A DNA stretch of 54,717 nucleotides from a virus. Shown piece by piece: positions 24,401-32,777 of this stretch. Positions within the stretch are counted from its first letter, which is position 1. The number at the start of each line of letters is the position of its first letter. The notes under the pieces were generated by a model that was not told the origin of the DNA, ran no database searches, and saw only the letters and a list, made by a program, of their open reading frames with translations. The stretch spans positions 1 through 54,717 of IMG/VR virus record IMGVR_UViG_3300020083_000012. One strand, given 5' to 3'. The translations under genes and the position numbers were made by a program.

Positions 24401-27042
24401 GTTATAGTTGGCGCTGAATAATAACCCTGACCCATGTTTGAAATATTAACATCTATTATAGCGCCATTGGAGTTTGTCATTACACTACCAATTGCAACTA
24501 TTTCTGGTTCGCCGCTTCCGTAACCGCCGCCTGTGAAAGTAAGCTGCGCCCCGTTTGCGTATTGTGTGCCACCGTCAACCACGTTTATTGCACCGACGAA
24601 TCCGATACCAGATTGAGAACCGTCTAGTCTAATGTCAAGATAATCCACGCCGACAATGTTTTCATCGCCCACAAAGTCAGTATTGATGAAGACTGTTTCC
24701 TCGCCTTCCAATGATCCTACGTTAAAATTGGCATCAGAACCACTTGAAACACCATAAACTTCTTTGTTGAAATTCTCGCCGCTTTTTCTTTCAACATATA
24801 TTGGTATGACGACTGTTTTGTTAACAGTTGAAGTAAAGAACTGGAAGTTACCCATTCTTATTATATTACCATATTGTTCATCCATTTGAACTCTGAATGT
24901 GGTAGAGTTTACAATGGAAACTACGGTATAAAGGCCGTATATTTTCTTGACTTCACTATTTTGCTGCAAATCAATGTTTATGATAACAGAATCGTTCTGA
25001 GAATAGCCGTGTGGTGATGTTACACGGATAGTCACCAAGTTTGTATCAGATGTTGTAAGAGCATCTATAACTCTGGATGTGTTTGGAACGCTAATATCAC
25101 CAGAGGACATAAACGGATTTGTATTACCCCATACGCCAACGGAAGATGTATTTTGGCCTATTACTTTACCTGTTGCGGAAGTATTTGCAACTAATGAAAT
25201 AACGGATGTTAAACTGACGTTTCCGTTCAATCTAACGTCAGCCGCTCCAACGTCGCTCACAGCGGTTATATTTCTTACGTCTATTGATTTTTTAGACTTT
25301 ACCTTGTTTCCAACATTGAAATCCCCTCTGACCCCTTGTAGGTTCAAAGTTGTGGCAGTCTTAGATGCTATTTTACCTATTGCGCCTCTTTCGGTATAAG
25401 TTACAGTATTGATGTAGCAACCACCGGCAACAGATGTTGACGTGCTGTTTGCAAATATAAATGCGCTTGTGGAGCTATCAAATTCTCCCCACATTCCAGC
25501 TAGAGAGACTTGGTTGCCTGCAATATTTGTGATTATTCCGTAAGATTTGTCAGAATATACAGGAGGAATTGGATTTGATGTGTAGCTGCTTACGGTAGCT
25601 GTAACATTAGAAGTCACGCCCAAAACTGTTCTTCCTGTTACAAATGTATTGGGTGCGCGATATGTAACAATTGAATTTAGCTTTAAAGTGGTTGGTGAAG
25701 ACGCTACAACCACTTTACCGCTTATTATAGTATTTCCAGAATCATCCGCGCATGTGACGACTTCACCGGCTGAAAATGTGTTAGCAACAGCAGTAGTAAG
25801 AACAAGTGTGCCTGTCTTTGCCTGCAATTGTATTTCTCTGGATTGCTCTAATCTCTGACCGACCACAAGAGGAATTGTGTTGCTTGAAACTTCTATTGTT
25901 GCAAAAGATTCCTCGGTCACAATGTCGCCCACGGTGAAGCTGGCGGTATTTCCACCATTAACTGTAAGTCTTCTTTGAGTGTCGAAAGTGCCTTCTTTGA
26001 CCAAAAGTTTTACTTTTCCGGTCCCGTCGCCGCCGTCTGTAATAGAAGTAACGACGCCATTAGCTATAACTGAACCAGATGATGTTACTCCGACCATAGT
26101 ATCACCTATGGTTATCACATTGGCTGTTTGTTCAAAAGATATTAGGTCAAGAGTTTCGCTGTGCTGTCTGACTTCATCAAACTTTTCAAATAGCATGTCT
26201 TCATTTTTAACTTGAAGAATTGCGTCTGATATATAAACATCAGTATCAGCGTTGGAGGTATAACCGAAACCACCGTCAACAATAGAAAAGTCTACCCTAC
26301 CGGTAGCACCGACTATTTCAGAAACGCGGACCTTTCCTCTTTCACCGTTAGCGCCAATAACATTAAATATGTCACCGACCTTGTTATTTCTACCACCATT
26401 TGAGATGTTGACTGCGGTCAAAGAACCAACAATGATAGGAGCATTTCTCAAATTACCATCATCAGTTATGAATTCGTCTTTGATAAAGTTTCCTTTGACA
26501 TTATCAATATAAACAACGTCAATATATTTTCCGTTAACCCTTTTGGTAACAATGCCCTCTACGGTAGCCTTAGCTTTTGATTTTGAACCTACAACTTCTT
26601 TATCCAAGAAACTTATAGTTCTATCGCTTCTGGATACTTCGATATATTCAGGCTCGGTCCAATCAGAACTGGATGCTCTTAAAATATCTTTTGATGGAAG
26701 GTTAACAGATGAATCTTCTCCGTATAGCATACGAATTAGCAATTCTGTAGATAATGAGCTACCCTTTGATTTATAAAAATCCAAGATATGCTTAATCATG
26801 AACTTTCTATCTGTCGCGGCGACAAACGGAAAATCCTTTAGATATGTTTCTTTGAAATGAACTACGAACTCATCTAGTGTTGTGTCTAGATCAATACTTT
26901 CAATCATAGTTCTATTTTTGAAATGATTCTGATCCAAATATTCGTAATAAGCTTCAACGAATGCTATAAAACCTTCTCCACCTTCCTCATAAGCAGTGGG
27001 GAATTGCTGTCTTATATATTGAGACACATCATGTTTGTTCAT
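21493..27042 (-). CDS. Giant gp7-like baseplate protein with fibre/sugar-binding-like modules
   Basis: A 1849-residue protein. Residues about 20-125 (FIAFVEAYYEYLDQ, then a Lys/Asp-rich helix, DRKFMIKHILDFYKSKGSS, LIRMLYGED) match a module in the C-terminal part of T4 gp7 (FEAFCEAYIQYLSD ... FFESRSYDFYSTKG ... LFKVLYNEE). That supports gp7, as does the order 6-7-8. Residues about 130-1200 are beta-rich with repeated GG-x-GY-x motifs. At about 1245-1400 and again from about 1448 there are two similar modules starting NLLVWTNDYDMSAW and NYLPNSDNFETSEW, like beta-sandwich domains in phage spikes. Residues about 1600-1740 resemble a LamG-type sandwich. Marine T4-like homologues are often called VrlC-like structural proteins. 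Confidence 0.7.
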   Translation of the reverse strand: MNKHDVSQYIRQQFPTAYEEGGEGFIAFVEAYYEYLDQNHFKNRTMIESIDLDTTLDEFVVHFKETYLKDFPFVAATDRKFMIKHILDFYKSKGSSLSTELLIRMLYGEDSSVNLPSKDILRASSSDWTEPEYIEVSRSDRTISFLDKEVVGSKSKAKATVEGIVTKRVNGKYIDVVYIDNVKGNFIKDEFITDDGNLRNAPIIVGSLTAVNISNGGRNNKVGDIFNVIGANGERGKVRVSEIVGATGRVDFSIVDGGFGYTSNADTDVYISDAILQVKNEDMLFEKFDEVRQHSETLDLISFEQTANVITIGDTMVGVTSSGSVIANGVVTSITDGGDGTGKVKLLVKEGTFDTQRRLTVNGGNTASFTVGDIVTEESFATIEVSSNTIPLVVGQRLEQSREIQLQAKTGTLVLTTAVANTFSAGEVVTCADDSGNTIISGKVVVASSPTTLKLNSIVTYRAPNTFVTGRTVLGVTSNVTATVSSYTSNPIPPVYSDKSYGIITNIAGNQVSLAGMWGEFDSSTSAFIFANSTSTSVAGGCYINTVTYTERGAIGKIASKTATTLNLQGVRGDFNVGNKVKSKKSIDVRNITAVSDVGAADVRLNGNVSLTSVISLVANTSATGKVIGQNTSSVGVWGNTNPFMSSGDISVPNTSRVIDALTTSDTNLVTIRVTSPHGYSQNDSVIINIDLQQNSEVKKIYGLYTVVSIVNSTTFRVQMDEQYGNIIRMGNFQFFTSTVNKTVVIPIYVERKSGENFNKEVYGVSSGSDANFNVGSLEGEETVFINTDFVGDENIVGVDYLDIRLDGSQSGIGFVGAINVVDGGTQYANGAQLTFTGGGYGSGEPEIVAIGSVMTNSNGAIIDVNISNMGQGYYSAPTITLPATSGTPATLVPLMEFGYGFPKLPTGGHENMLEDLFTSKEMTIGKISTLSNINPGINYNANPYVLVYNSYIAGFQRTDRIVVSSEGETMFIVGEIVSQQIPGSGGAIISPKGYVSSIQGTTVYIKRMSFNTSFAAGIPLVGQTSSAIRYVQTVEELSGGMVLGDNAIINATTIAADGIATELEVIDSGFGYEHMQNVSIFNSSSPFIMTGTAVVSRHGKSEGSWKSQVSQLDGNSRIHDNNYYQEFSYEVIAGRSMDTYKDVLKKITHVAGTKMFGKVEKNSFLDTRIKNTQANISRGVDNYSTVSNKLITEIFNNNERGVVLWPSYENWFSDVTGTEKIVKSNEKIVSWRSARKENTTKRKNLLVWTNDYDMSAWVKSGVTMTKVADGTEFRLTSTNVQHSLSSSFKTRANEKYTFSGFVKVSNHSRITVMIRGSITSGYITFNVSTGAIVARSGGYEGAIEVVSNGFYKISLLGTRAIASEGTAFVDIILNSNSGIGAETFNGSTMPTSVVTIKNVQVENGLIVSPYQNVRHGEEWDGIRYYQNKGQDFAPISSRMPISGIKNYLPNSDNFETSEWILNKINLSDGSRILGKEGYLITCGRDLRPEKHSLKRFVSTPLRTIGAVVRANTTMRYVSLSLIGREAVFDLYTKTIIRNNFQVAEIVEEDNYIIIAVNDSNIETEIKQNDSVFELTLMNGPDNSNKEFVGNRDVSFEILRVFGSVGVINDIFDGYTQENTNMFDVSDINERSILYASFADQKQRLISPAYENFNGDIVVGGINGTWFKPYLRNANSFNTVTPLSYEIIKAMGGIIGMVLIDRNLTVEEQNKIVDYLKLGGSKGRYFEEIAPTVSGMSLGVATNATISANTITKISDSEAIVRFNVPNGLYRISFDYQTLVDNISSFELVEVVGNGIIRSVSDIPKSVDVGTFDDFVHIENGNFGFLIKCADNVSLVNISNLAAYFYNVA

Positions 27043-27055
27043 ATTTCATTATCCA

Positions 27056-28879
27056 TTAATTAGTTTTTGCGGTTACTCTCAAATCCTCATTTCTTATTGA
27101 AAGTAATGTATTTTTAGGTATTGAGAAATCTCTACTCTTAGGAACTGCGTAAAATTTAACGCCAGAGCCATTATATCCCTGAGTTATAAGCTTATTTATT
27201 CTAACTCTTCCGGTTTTATAATCAACTGTTCCAATATTTTTATTGATAACTATTTCTCTATTACCTACGCTTCTAACAACTTGTAATGTTCCTGAACCAT
27301 TATCTCTAATATATGCAACTAGACCACCATATGTAAATGGGCTAGAAGAAACTGTGGGAGGTCTGCTATTTGAGTTTCTATTCAAATCTGGAAGATTTGT
27401 CATATTTGGATTTTCAGATGCAAATGCTCTATAAGCATAATCGCTTATCGGAGTCAATTCCATTCCGAAATTAATGATGAAATCGTTTCTGATCCCAACT
27501 AGAAGCTCATGCTCACTGTATATGCGAACGCTTGTCATGTTAGACAAAATAGCACCGTCTGAGTTATTGACAGCATTTTCCATTTTTGAATGATAAAAAG
27601 TAATTCCAAATTCACTTACATTCTCATTCACATAGGATTTAATATTGTCATAAACAGCTTTGGTGATATTTGCTTTTGACTTGTTTGTTACCTTGCCGTC
27701 ATATATAGCCTCAGAAACAACTTCAAGGAAGAAGAAGTTTGGATTTTCTATGTCAACGGATATTCCCACCGGCATTCTTGGTGTTATAAAGTTTCTTATC
27801 TTATCTTTCAAGTTACTAGAAATGCCGTCGATACCTTTGGCATCAACATAAATGAAAACTCTTCCATATACAGGCGGGCTTAGTTGCTCACCACCAATGA
27901 CTGATATAGATTGGACTTCTGGAAATTTATCTTTCAATATATTAACATAATCGCTTTCAGAGATTGCCCTGTCTTGCATCTGGTATGATCTAGGTGCGCT
28001 CTTTTTAATAGATTCATTGCTTTCTGCATTTGATCCACCGTGCGCCACATTGATCGGAGTTACCTGAGAAACTTTATATCCGTCTATTCTTGATTGAGAA
28101 TAAAATTCACAAACACCGTTGGCGTCTTCACCATTTGTTACAATATATTCTATACGCATTACTGAGTTTACGTCTGGCGCACGTCCAAAGACATTCATGC
28201 CAAAATAAATCTCGTATGTATCATTTGATAATTGCAAGTAATACACCTTACTTTTATCTGTTATTTGATAAATGCTCTCTGCCAGTATATATTCTTCTTC
28301 TATGCCATCGTTATTTGTGATGAATACCTTCAACGATGTGGTGTCAACATCGACCGCACCGACAGGATACTTTTTATTCAAATCGTCTGATATGAAAAAT
28401 TTCTCTGTTTTCATATTACCTTCAAAAACGGGTATCTCATCCGAAGTGTATATCCCGTTATGAGGGGTTATGGTATGCGCTTCCATTGTATAAAATTTGA
28501 AGCTTCTACCATTTGAATTTGGTGAATTGAAAACAGTTCTAGCAGGAATTGTGACGAATGGTGCGCCATCTTCGACTTCTATTGAGACTTTAAGAGAACC
28601 GGTTGCTGATCTTTTTGATCTTGGGAGATAGTTCAAAGATTTAGCATGAGAGGTTATCGCAGAACGTAGCTGTGCGCTATCAAGAAACATCTCAGATAGC
28701 GCCATGTTATTGTAAAACGCATTGTGGAAAGTGTTATATGCCAAAATGTCTATCAAGACAGACATGTTTGAGCCTTCAAAGTCGTAATCTTTGAATTGAG
28801 ATTGATTTTTCAAAAATGTCTTGATACTAGATTTGTAATTTTGGAAATCTAGTGAAGAAGTGTCTAAATTATTTGTCAT
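27056..28879 (-). CDS. gp6: Baseplate wedge protein gp6
   Basis: A 607-residue homologue of T4 gp6 (660 aa), the protein that joins wedges into the ring around the hub and drives the dome-to-star change. The N terminus LDFQNYKSSIKTFLKNQSQF, with DYDFEGSNMSVLIDILAYNT and then FLDSAQLRSAITSHAKSLNY, is the family hallmark. A mid-region SESDYVNILKDKFPEVQSI corresponds to the baseplate J-like segment. Its start overlaps the stop of gene 25 by four bases (ATGA). In T4, gp25, gp6 and gp53 form one wedge core, and all three lie in this operon. Confidence 0.92.
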   Translation of the reverse strand: MTNNLDTSSLDFQNYKSSIKTFLKNQSQFKDYDFEGSNMSVLIDILAYNTFHNAFYNNMALSEMFLDSAQLRSAITSHAKSLNYLPRSKRSATGSLKVSIEVEDGAPFVTIPARTVFNSPNSNGRSFKFYTMEAHTITPHNGIYTSDEIPVFEGNMKTEKFFISDDLNKKYPVGAVDVDTTSLKVFITNNDGIEEEYILAESIYQITDKSKVYYLQLSNDTYEIYFGMNVFGRAPDVNSVMRIEYIVTNGEDANGVCEFYSQSRIDGYKVSQVTPINVAHGGSNAESNESIKKSAPRSYQMQDRAISESDYVNILKDKFPEVQSISVIGGEQLSPPVYGRVFIYVDAKGIDGISSNLKDKIRNFITPRMPVGISVDIENPNFFFLEVVSEAIYDGKVTNKSKANITKAVYDNIKSYVNENVSEFGITFYHSKMENAVNNSDGAILSNMTSVRIYSEHELLVGIRNDFIINFGMELTPISDYAYRAFASENPNMTNLPDLNRNSNSRPPTVSSSPFTYGGLVAYIRDNGSGTLQVVRSVGNREIVINKNIGTVDYKTGRVRINKLITQGYNGSGVKFYAVPKSRDFSIPKNTLLSIRNEDLRVTAKTN

Positions 28880-29301
28880 CTAATCTTTTCCATTGTTATT
28901 GTAGTTGACTGCATTTGCTCATTGTTTATGATATAAAAGTTTATAATCACACGCATTATATTGTCATCCATTGGCATAATACACTCTACACTTTCCAATG
29001 TGACTCTTGGTTCATAGGTATTTATTGCTCTTATCACTTCTTCTTCGACTAATTTAGTCAACGCAGGAGAAAATTTATTCTCAAATAAGAATTTCCTGAT
29101 ATTTCCACCAAAGTTGGGATTAAATACTCTAGTTCCTCTGTCTGTAAGAAGAATATTCTTCATACTAGATTTTACCGCATCAACATCACTCAAGGCGGGA
29201 ATATCATTGGTTATAAGATTTTTGTCCATAGTAGAATTAAAATCTCTATAGATTGCATCTCGCTTTACTTCTACTTTATTATGTATTCTAGGTAATGCCA
29301 T
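28876..29301 (-). CDS. gp25: Baseplate wedge protein gp25
   Basis: A 141-residue member of the gp25/GpW family (T4 gp25, 132 aa). The core pattern is LLTDRGTRVFNPNFGGNIRKFLFE, the Asn-Pro-x-Phe-Gly-x-x-Leu/Ile element that forms a sheath-like socket, followed by the helix VEEEVIRAINTYEPRV and two terminal strands. The protein binds gp6 and gp53 in the wedge and nucleates sheath assembly. Despite older names it is not a lysozyme. It overlaps gene 6 as ATGA and abuts the upstream M15 gene, so co-translation is likely. Confidence 0.92.
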   Translation of the reverse strand: MALPRIHNKVEVKRDAIYRDFNSTMDKNLITNDIPALSDVDAVKSSMKNILLTDRGTRVFNPNFGGNIRKFLFENKFSPALTKLVEEEVIRAINTYEPRVTLESVECIMPMDDNIMRVIINFYIINNEQMQSTTITMEKIR

Positions 29302-30957
29302 TTATGATCTTCCTCCGAAGTTTCTATTACCGGTATCGACGTGTATGAAAGAGCTATATCCAAGACCAAATCCTGTGAACCCATATTTTCTACATATACT
29401 TATAAAACGTCTGCCTTCTGTGCTATTTGATCCACTAAAACCAGCCCATGTAACGTCCAACGCAACACCAGATATGTGCAAGCTTCTTTTAGCAGCGTTT
29501 GGAATTGTTCTATTATACCATTCAGGGCGAAGGCCACTGTTTATAATCAGTCTCTTTCCAAATTCAGCCTGAACTTGCATTATCATAATTCTTATTTCAG
29601 GTTTAACCCCTGTCCATCCAATCGCACCTAGTTTTGTGACCCATTGACCATTAAAACCAATTCTGGAATCTCCATTTCCATTGTTCCAAGGTGTAACCCC
29701 GTCCAAATCTTCCGGCGTTATAGTAATGGTATTTGGATTATAATTTGATCCAACTTGGTCACTCACACTTTTTAATCTTGAAGAATAGGATGATCTTGTT
29801 GCATCATATTGCTGTGGCGGCAATCTGAACGCACCCGCTCTTATGGCTCTGGATGTTGCCATGCCACTTGTCGCTTCAAGAGCAAGCCTTGTCTCATCGT
29901 GAGATTGAATTACCTGTTTCAATGGTGATATTTTTGCCTTGAAAACATGATCCAGTGTTGTCAAAAGTGTGCAGAAGCGATATACGATATATTGAATTTC
30001 TTCTATACTAGGTTCTTTAAAGAAATCTAGAACATATTCAACTTGAGCTTTGATGCTATCTTGTATCTCATTCATGTTCTCTTCTGTGAAAAAAGCTCTC
30101 GCGTCTTCCAGCAACTTGCTGGTTTTGGTGGCAACTCTCTTGGACATGCTTTTTGAATTTGTGACAAGTTTAAATGAGAAATTTTTAAGCCTGTTCAACT
30201 CTCTTTCGAAAACTATCTTAACATGGTCTGTGACGATATTTTTAAGTTGTGAAAATGTGGTAGAGGCAATGCCACTACTTATTTTTGAAAAGGTGCTGGA
30301 TATTTTACCCGCTAGTCTTTTGAAACCCTTGAATACATCTGTAACTCTTTGTATTTTCTCAAATATACTCGGAGCCATATCACAAAATGAACTCAGGGAT
30401 GATCTACTCTTGAAATTGTTTCCAAGGTAATACTCGTATTCATTTAAAATAACGTCTATCTTAGGATCGTTTGGCTTTATTATCAATATGTCTGAAAAGT
30501 CTACGCCATCAGAATCACCTGTGCTGCCAGTATTACCAGAACCAGAGCCAACCCCACCATTATTTGAAGTGTTTCCATCCGTCACAACAGGCTGTCTTAC
30601 GATGTTTTTATATTCATTGTAAGAATCTTCTGTGTATACACCCTCGAATATTGTTGCGGGTTTAATTGCAAGAGACTGATTTATCATTGTATCTATTTCA
30701 TATGGAGTTACGAATACGTTTTGAACAGTTCTGGCAATTATATTTGGATAAACCTCTTCTACAATCTTTTGCTTTACTTCCGGTCTATTGATAAAATCGT
30801 TGAACAATGCAGTGTTTTCATACAATAGATTGACCTTCTCTGGGCTTCTGGCGGCAGTATCTCCACTAGAAACATAATTATTGTATTCCGCAATCAATCT
30901 GTCTGAAACCTCATTGATTGCTTTATTTACTACGTTCTTATCGCATATAGCTGCCAT
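29302..30957 (-). CDS. Virion protein with C-terminal M15-type peptidase domain
   Basis: A 551-residue protein. Residues 1 to about 125 are helical, a Gly/Ser-rich linker lies at about 132-150, and further helices follow. The C-terminal about 110 residues (from about 440) form a peptidase M15A-like fold: LIINSGLRP, SLHISGVALDVTW (the S-x-H-x-x-G-x-A-x-D zinc motif) and FIHVDTG (the third ligand, HxD). Such domains cut peptide cross-links in peptidoglycan. It starts in a TAATG overlap with gene 5 and precedes gene 25, so it is probably part of the baseplate or hub and helps the tube pass the cell wall. Virion location is inferred. No signal peptide is seen, so a free endolysin is less likely. 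Confidence 0.75.
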   Translation of the reverse strand: MAAICDKNVVNKAINEVSDRLIAEYNNYVSSGDTAARSPEKVNLLYENTALFNDFINRPEVKQKIVEEVYPNIIARTVQNVFVTPYEIDTMINQSLAIKPATIFEGVYTEDSYNEYKNIVRQPVVTDGNTSNNGGVGSGSGNTGSTGDSDGVDFSDILIIKPNDPKIDVILNEYEYYLGNNFKSRSSLSSFCDMAPSIFEKIQRVTDVFKGFKRLAGKISSTFSKISSGIASTTFSQLKNIVTDHVKIVFERELNRLKNFSFKLVTNSKSMSKRVATKTSKLLEDARAFFTEENMNEIQDSIKAQVEYVLDFFKEPSIEEIQYIVYRFCTLLTTLDHVFKAKISPLKQVIQSHDETRLALEATSGMATSRAIRAGAFRLPPQQYDATRSSYSSRLKSVSDQVGSNYNPNTITITPEDLDGVTPWNNGNGDSRIGFNGQWVTKLGAIGWTGVKPEIRIMIMQVQAEFGKRLIINSGLRPEWYNRTIPNAAKRSLHISGVALDVTWAGFSGSNSTEGRRFISICRKYGFTGFGLGYSSFIHVDTGNRNFGGRS

Positions 30958-32777
30958 TATACCATAACTCCATCGTCGTTAACATCAGGTTCTACCTTTA
31001 TGCCAGAGCCACTTTTGAACCAATCTGATTCTGATCTTCTTCTTTTTACAAGGCCGGGAAGGACTTGCTTGACGCCATTTTTAACAGTTCCATTATATTC
31101 TAACATTGCACGGGCAATCTCATCGTTTGATCTTCTGCCAGATGCAGTCACGTTTTCAAGTTGACCTCTCCCCAAATTATAAACAAATGAAGTCAAGGCG
31201 TCAACCTGACAATCATTCCAGTTATAACCCCTGCTTCTGCCATAACTTGCAACGTAATTTCTATCAGTAGAAACTCTTGCAGCCAATCTTCTAGTTGCTT
31301 CTTCTTCGCTTATGACTTCATTGGGGTTGTCAGTTGCAATGCCGTATCCGATACTCCACTGCTTGTAATCCCAATATGCTTTCGGAGAAAATCTCTCTTC
31401 TGTTTTTAAACTATCTACAAGGTCAGTTGAACAGTCTGACGTAAAGCTGCTAGAGAAATCTTCTGGAATTCCCTCAAAGGATGTAGGGCCGACAACACCG
31501 GCAGAACCGCCACCTGAACCACCGCCTCCACCTATGGTAGCAATTCCTGAGACTGATTTACTGGTAGGTTCAGTCATTTGCACAGAATCAGCAATTACAC
31601 CGTCAAATGAGCTTTCTGGTTCATCAGAATCGCCAGTTGACAAGTTAACATAATCATCAATAGAAACTAGTGAAGCGTTAAGGCTGATTTTTGAGCCGCC
31701 GCCAATATTGATCCTTTCGGATTTCATATTTATCGCAGTTTCAGATTCCATTGATGTATTTTGCGATTTAATACCCAATACCTCGTTAGACTGAACCGAT
31801 ACTGATTTTTCTGAATTTACAGATGCACTTTTCTTTCCTGTCATGTTCAAATTCTTTGCGGCAAGAATATTAACATCTTCAACTTTTGCTTCCAGTGCTA
31901 CTCTTGCTCCACGCATTTGCATTTCATCCGAGACATTCATATTGGCAAAACCACCAACGTTCAATTCATAATTTCCGTGAACTATGGTTCTGCTATCTCC
32001 CATTATTTCTTCTGAGCGTGATCCTTCAACTCTAAGATAGCAATCTCCCAAAATAGTAACGTCAGATTTGCCGCCAACATAGACGTGCATATTACTTTCA
32101 TTTACATCAAATTTGTCACCTGTGGACTTATACGTAGATGTTCCGACAGGATCAACTTGAACATATGAACCGCTGTTATGATAAATCATTATTCTTTCGC
32201 CACCGGGTGTATCATCCAATTCTATTGAATGACCGGATGCGGTTTCAATAACTCTATTATATGGATATCTTGCTCTGTATGCTGATCCCGGTTCAGACCA
32301 AGTTTCTCCGCTTGAACTCACAACATCACTAACTTTGGTTATTTCAACGTCAGAGTTGTAAGTTTGTTCTAGATTTTCACCTCTAGCCAATCGTGAGTTT
32401 TGCGGTTGTCCAGCGTCTTGCGGTCTAAAACCTTTTGCTCTAATATCGTAGTCCATCGCATCTATGACGCCCCATCCATTAACCTCTGGATTTATTGGTT
32501 CTACAAATTGAGTTGGCATTATACCTAAAAGCATTGGTTGCTGCGCTGCATGACCATCCATGAAAAATCCAAATACCCAAGAATTCAACGGGGGTATTGG
32601 ATAGTTTACATCATATCCTGTAGCAATTGGTATTGCCCAAGGCAAATCTCTTGTTGGTATCTGATCGACTGTCCCATGAAAACCGAAAGCTCTAACCTGA
32701 ACTCTACCTTCAAGCCTTTCATCATAGTTATTTTCAACTACTCCGATAAAAAATACTAAATTACTAAAACCAGCCAT
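30957..32777 (-). CDS. gp5: Baseplate hub/tail lysozyme gp5 with lysozyme at the C terminus
   Basis: The N terminus (NLVFFIGVVENNYDERLEGRV) is the OB domain of T4 gp5, which binds gp27. Residues about 165-300 (IETASGHSIELDDTPGGER, then short strands with VGG, VEG, VHG) match the VgrG/gp5 beta-helix needle base. A Gly-rich linker follows. Residues about 450-590 are a GH24 lysozyme: Glu in TEERFSPKAYWDYKQWSIGYG and Asp nine residues later, ending LPGLVKRRRSE. In T4 gp5 the lysozyme lies between the OB domain and the helix; here it is C-terminal. I chose ATG 32777 (TAATG overlap with the hub gene, and MAGFSNLVFF aligns with T4). A start four codons upstream at 32789 is possible. Confidence 0.88.
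   Translation of the reverse strand: MAGFSNLVFFIGVVENNYDERLEGRVQVRAFGFHGTVDQIPTRDLPWAIPIATGYDVNYPIPPLNSWVFGFFMDGHAAQQPMLLGIMPTQFVEPINPEVNGWGVIDAMDYDIRAKGFRPQDAGQPQNSRLARGENLEQTYNSDVEITKVSDVVSSSGETWSEPGSAYRARYPYNRVIETASGHSIELDDTPGGERIMIYHNSGSYVQVDPVGTSTYKSTGDKFDVNESNMHVYVGGKSDVTILGDCYLRVEGSRSEEIMGDSRTIVHGNYELNVGGFANMNVSDEMQMRGARVALEAKVEDVNILAAKNLNMTGKKSASVNSEKSVSVQSNEVLGIKSQNTSMESETAINMKSERINIGGGSKISLNASLVSIDDYVNLSTGDSDEPESSFDGVIADSVQMTEPTSKSVSGIATIGGGGGSGGGSAGVVGPTSFEGIPEDFSSSFTSDCSTDLVDSLKTEERFSPKAYWDYKQWSIGYGIATDNPNEVISEEEATRRLAARVSTDRNYVASYGRSRGYNWNDCQVDALTSFVYNLGRGQLENVTASGRRSNDEIARAMLEYNGTVKNGVKQVLPGLVKRRRSESDWFKSGSGIKVEPDVNDDGVMV

Noticed and set aside
28876-29301. gp25 as a lysozyme
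   Set aside because: Old naming; the conserved residues are structural and no glycosidase motif is present.
30050-30430. Plus-strand frame of 126 codons opposite the M15 gene
   Set aside because: Antisense to a conserved coding region, hydrophobic product typical of a reversed helical gene, no initiation signal or neighbour.
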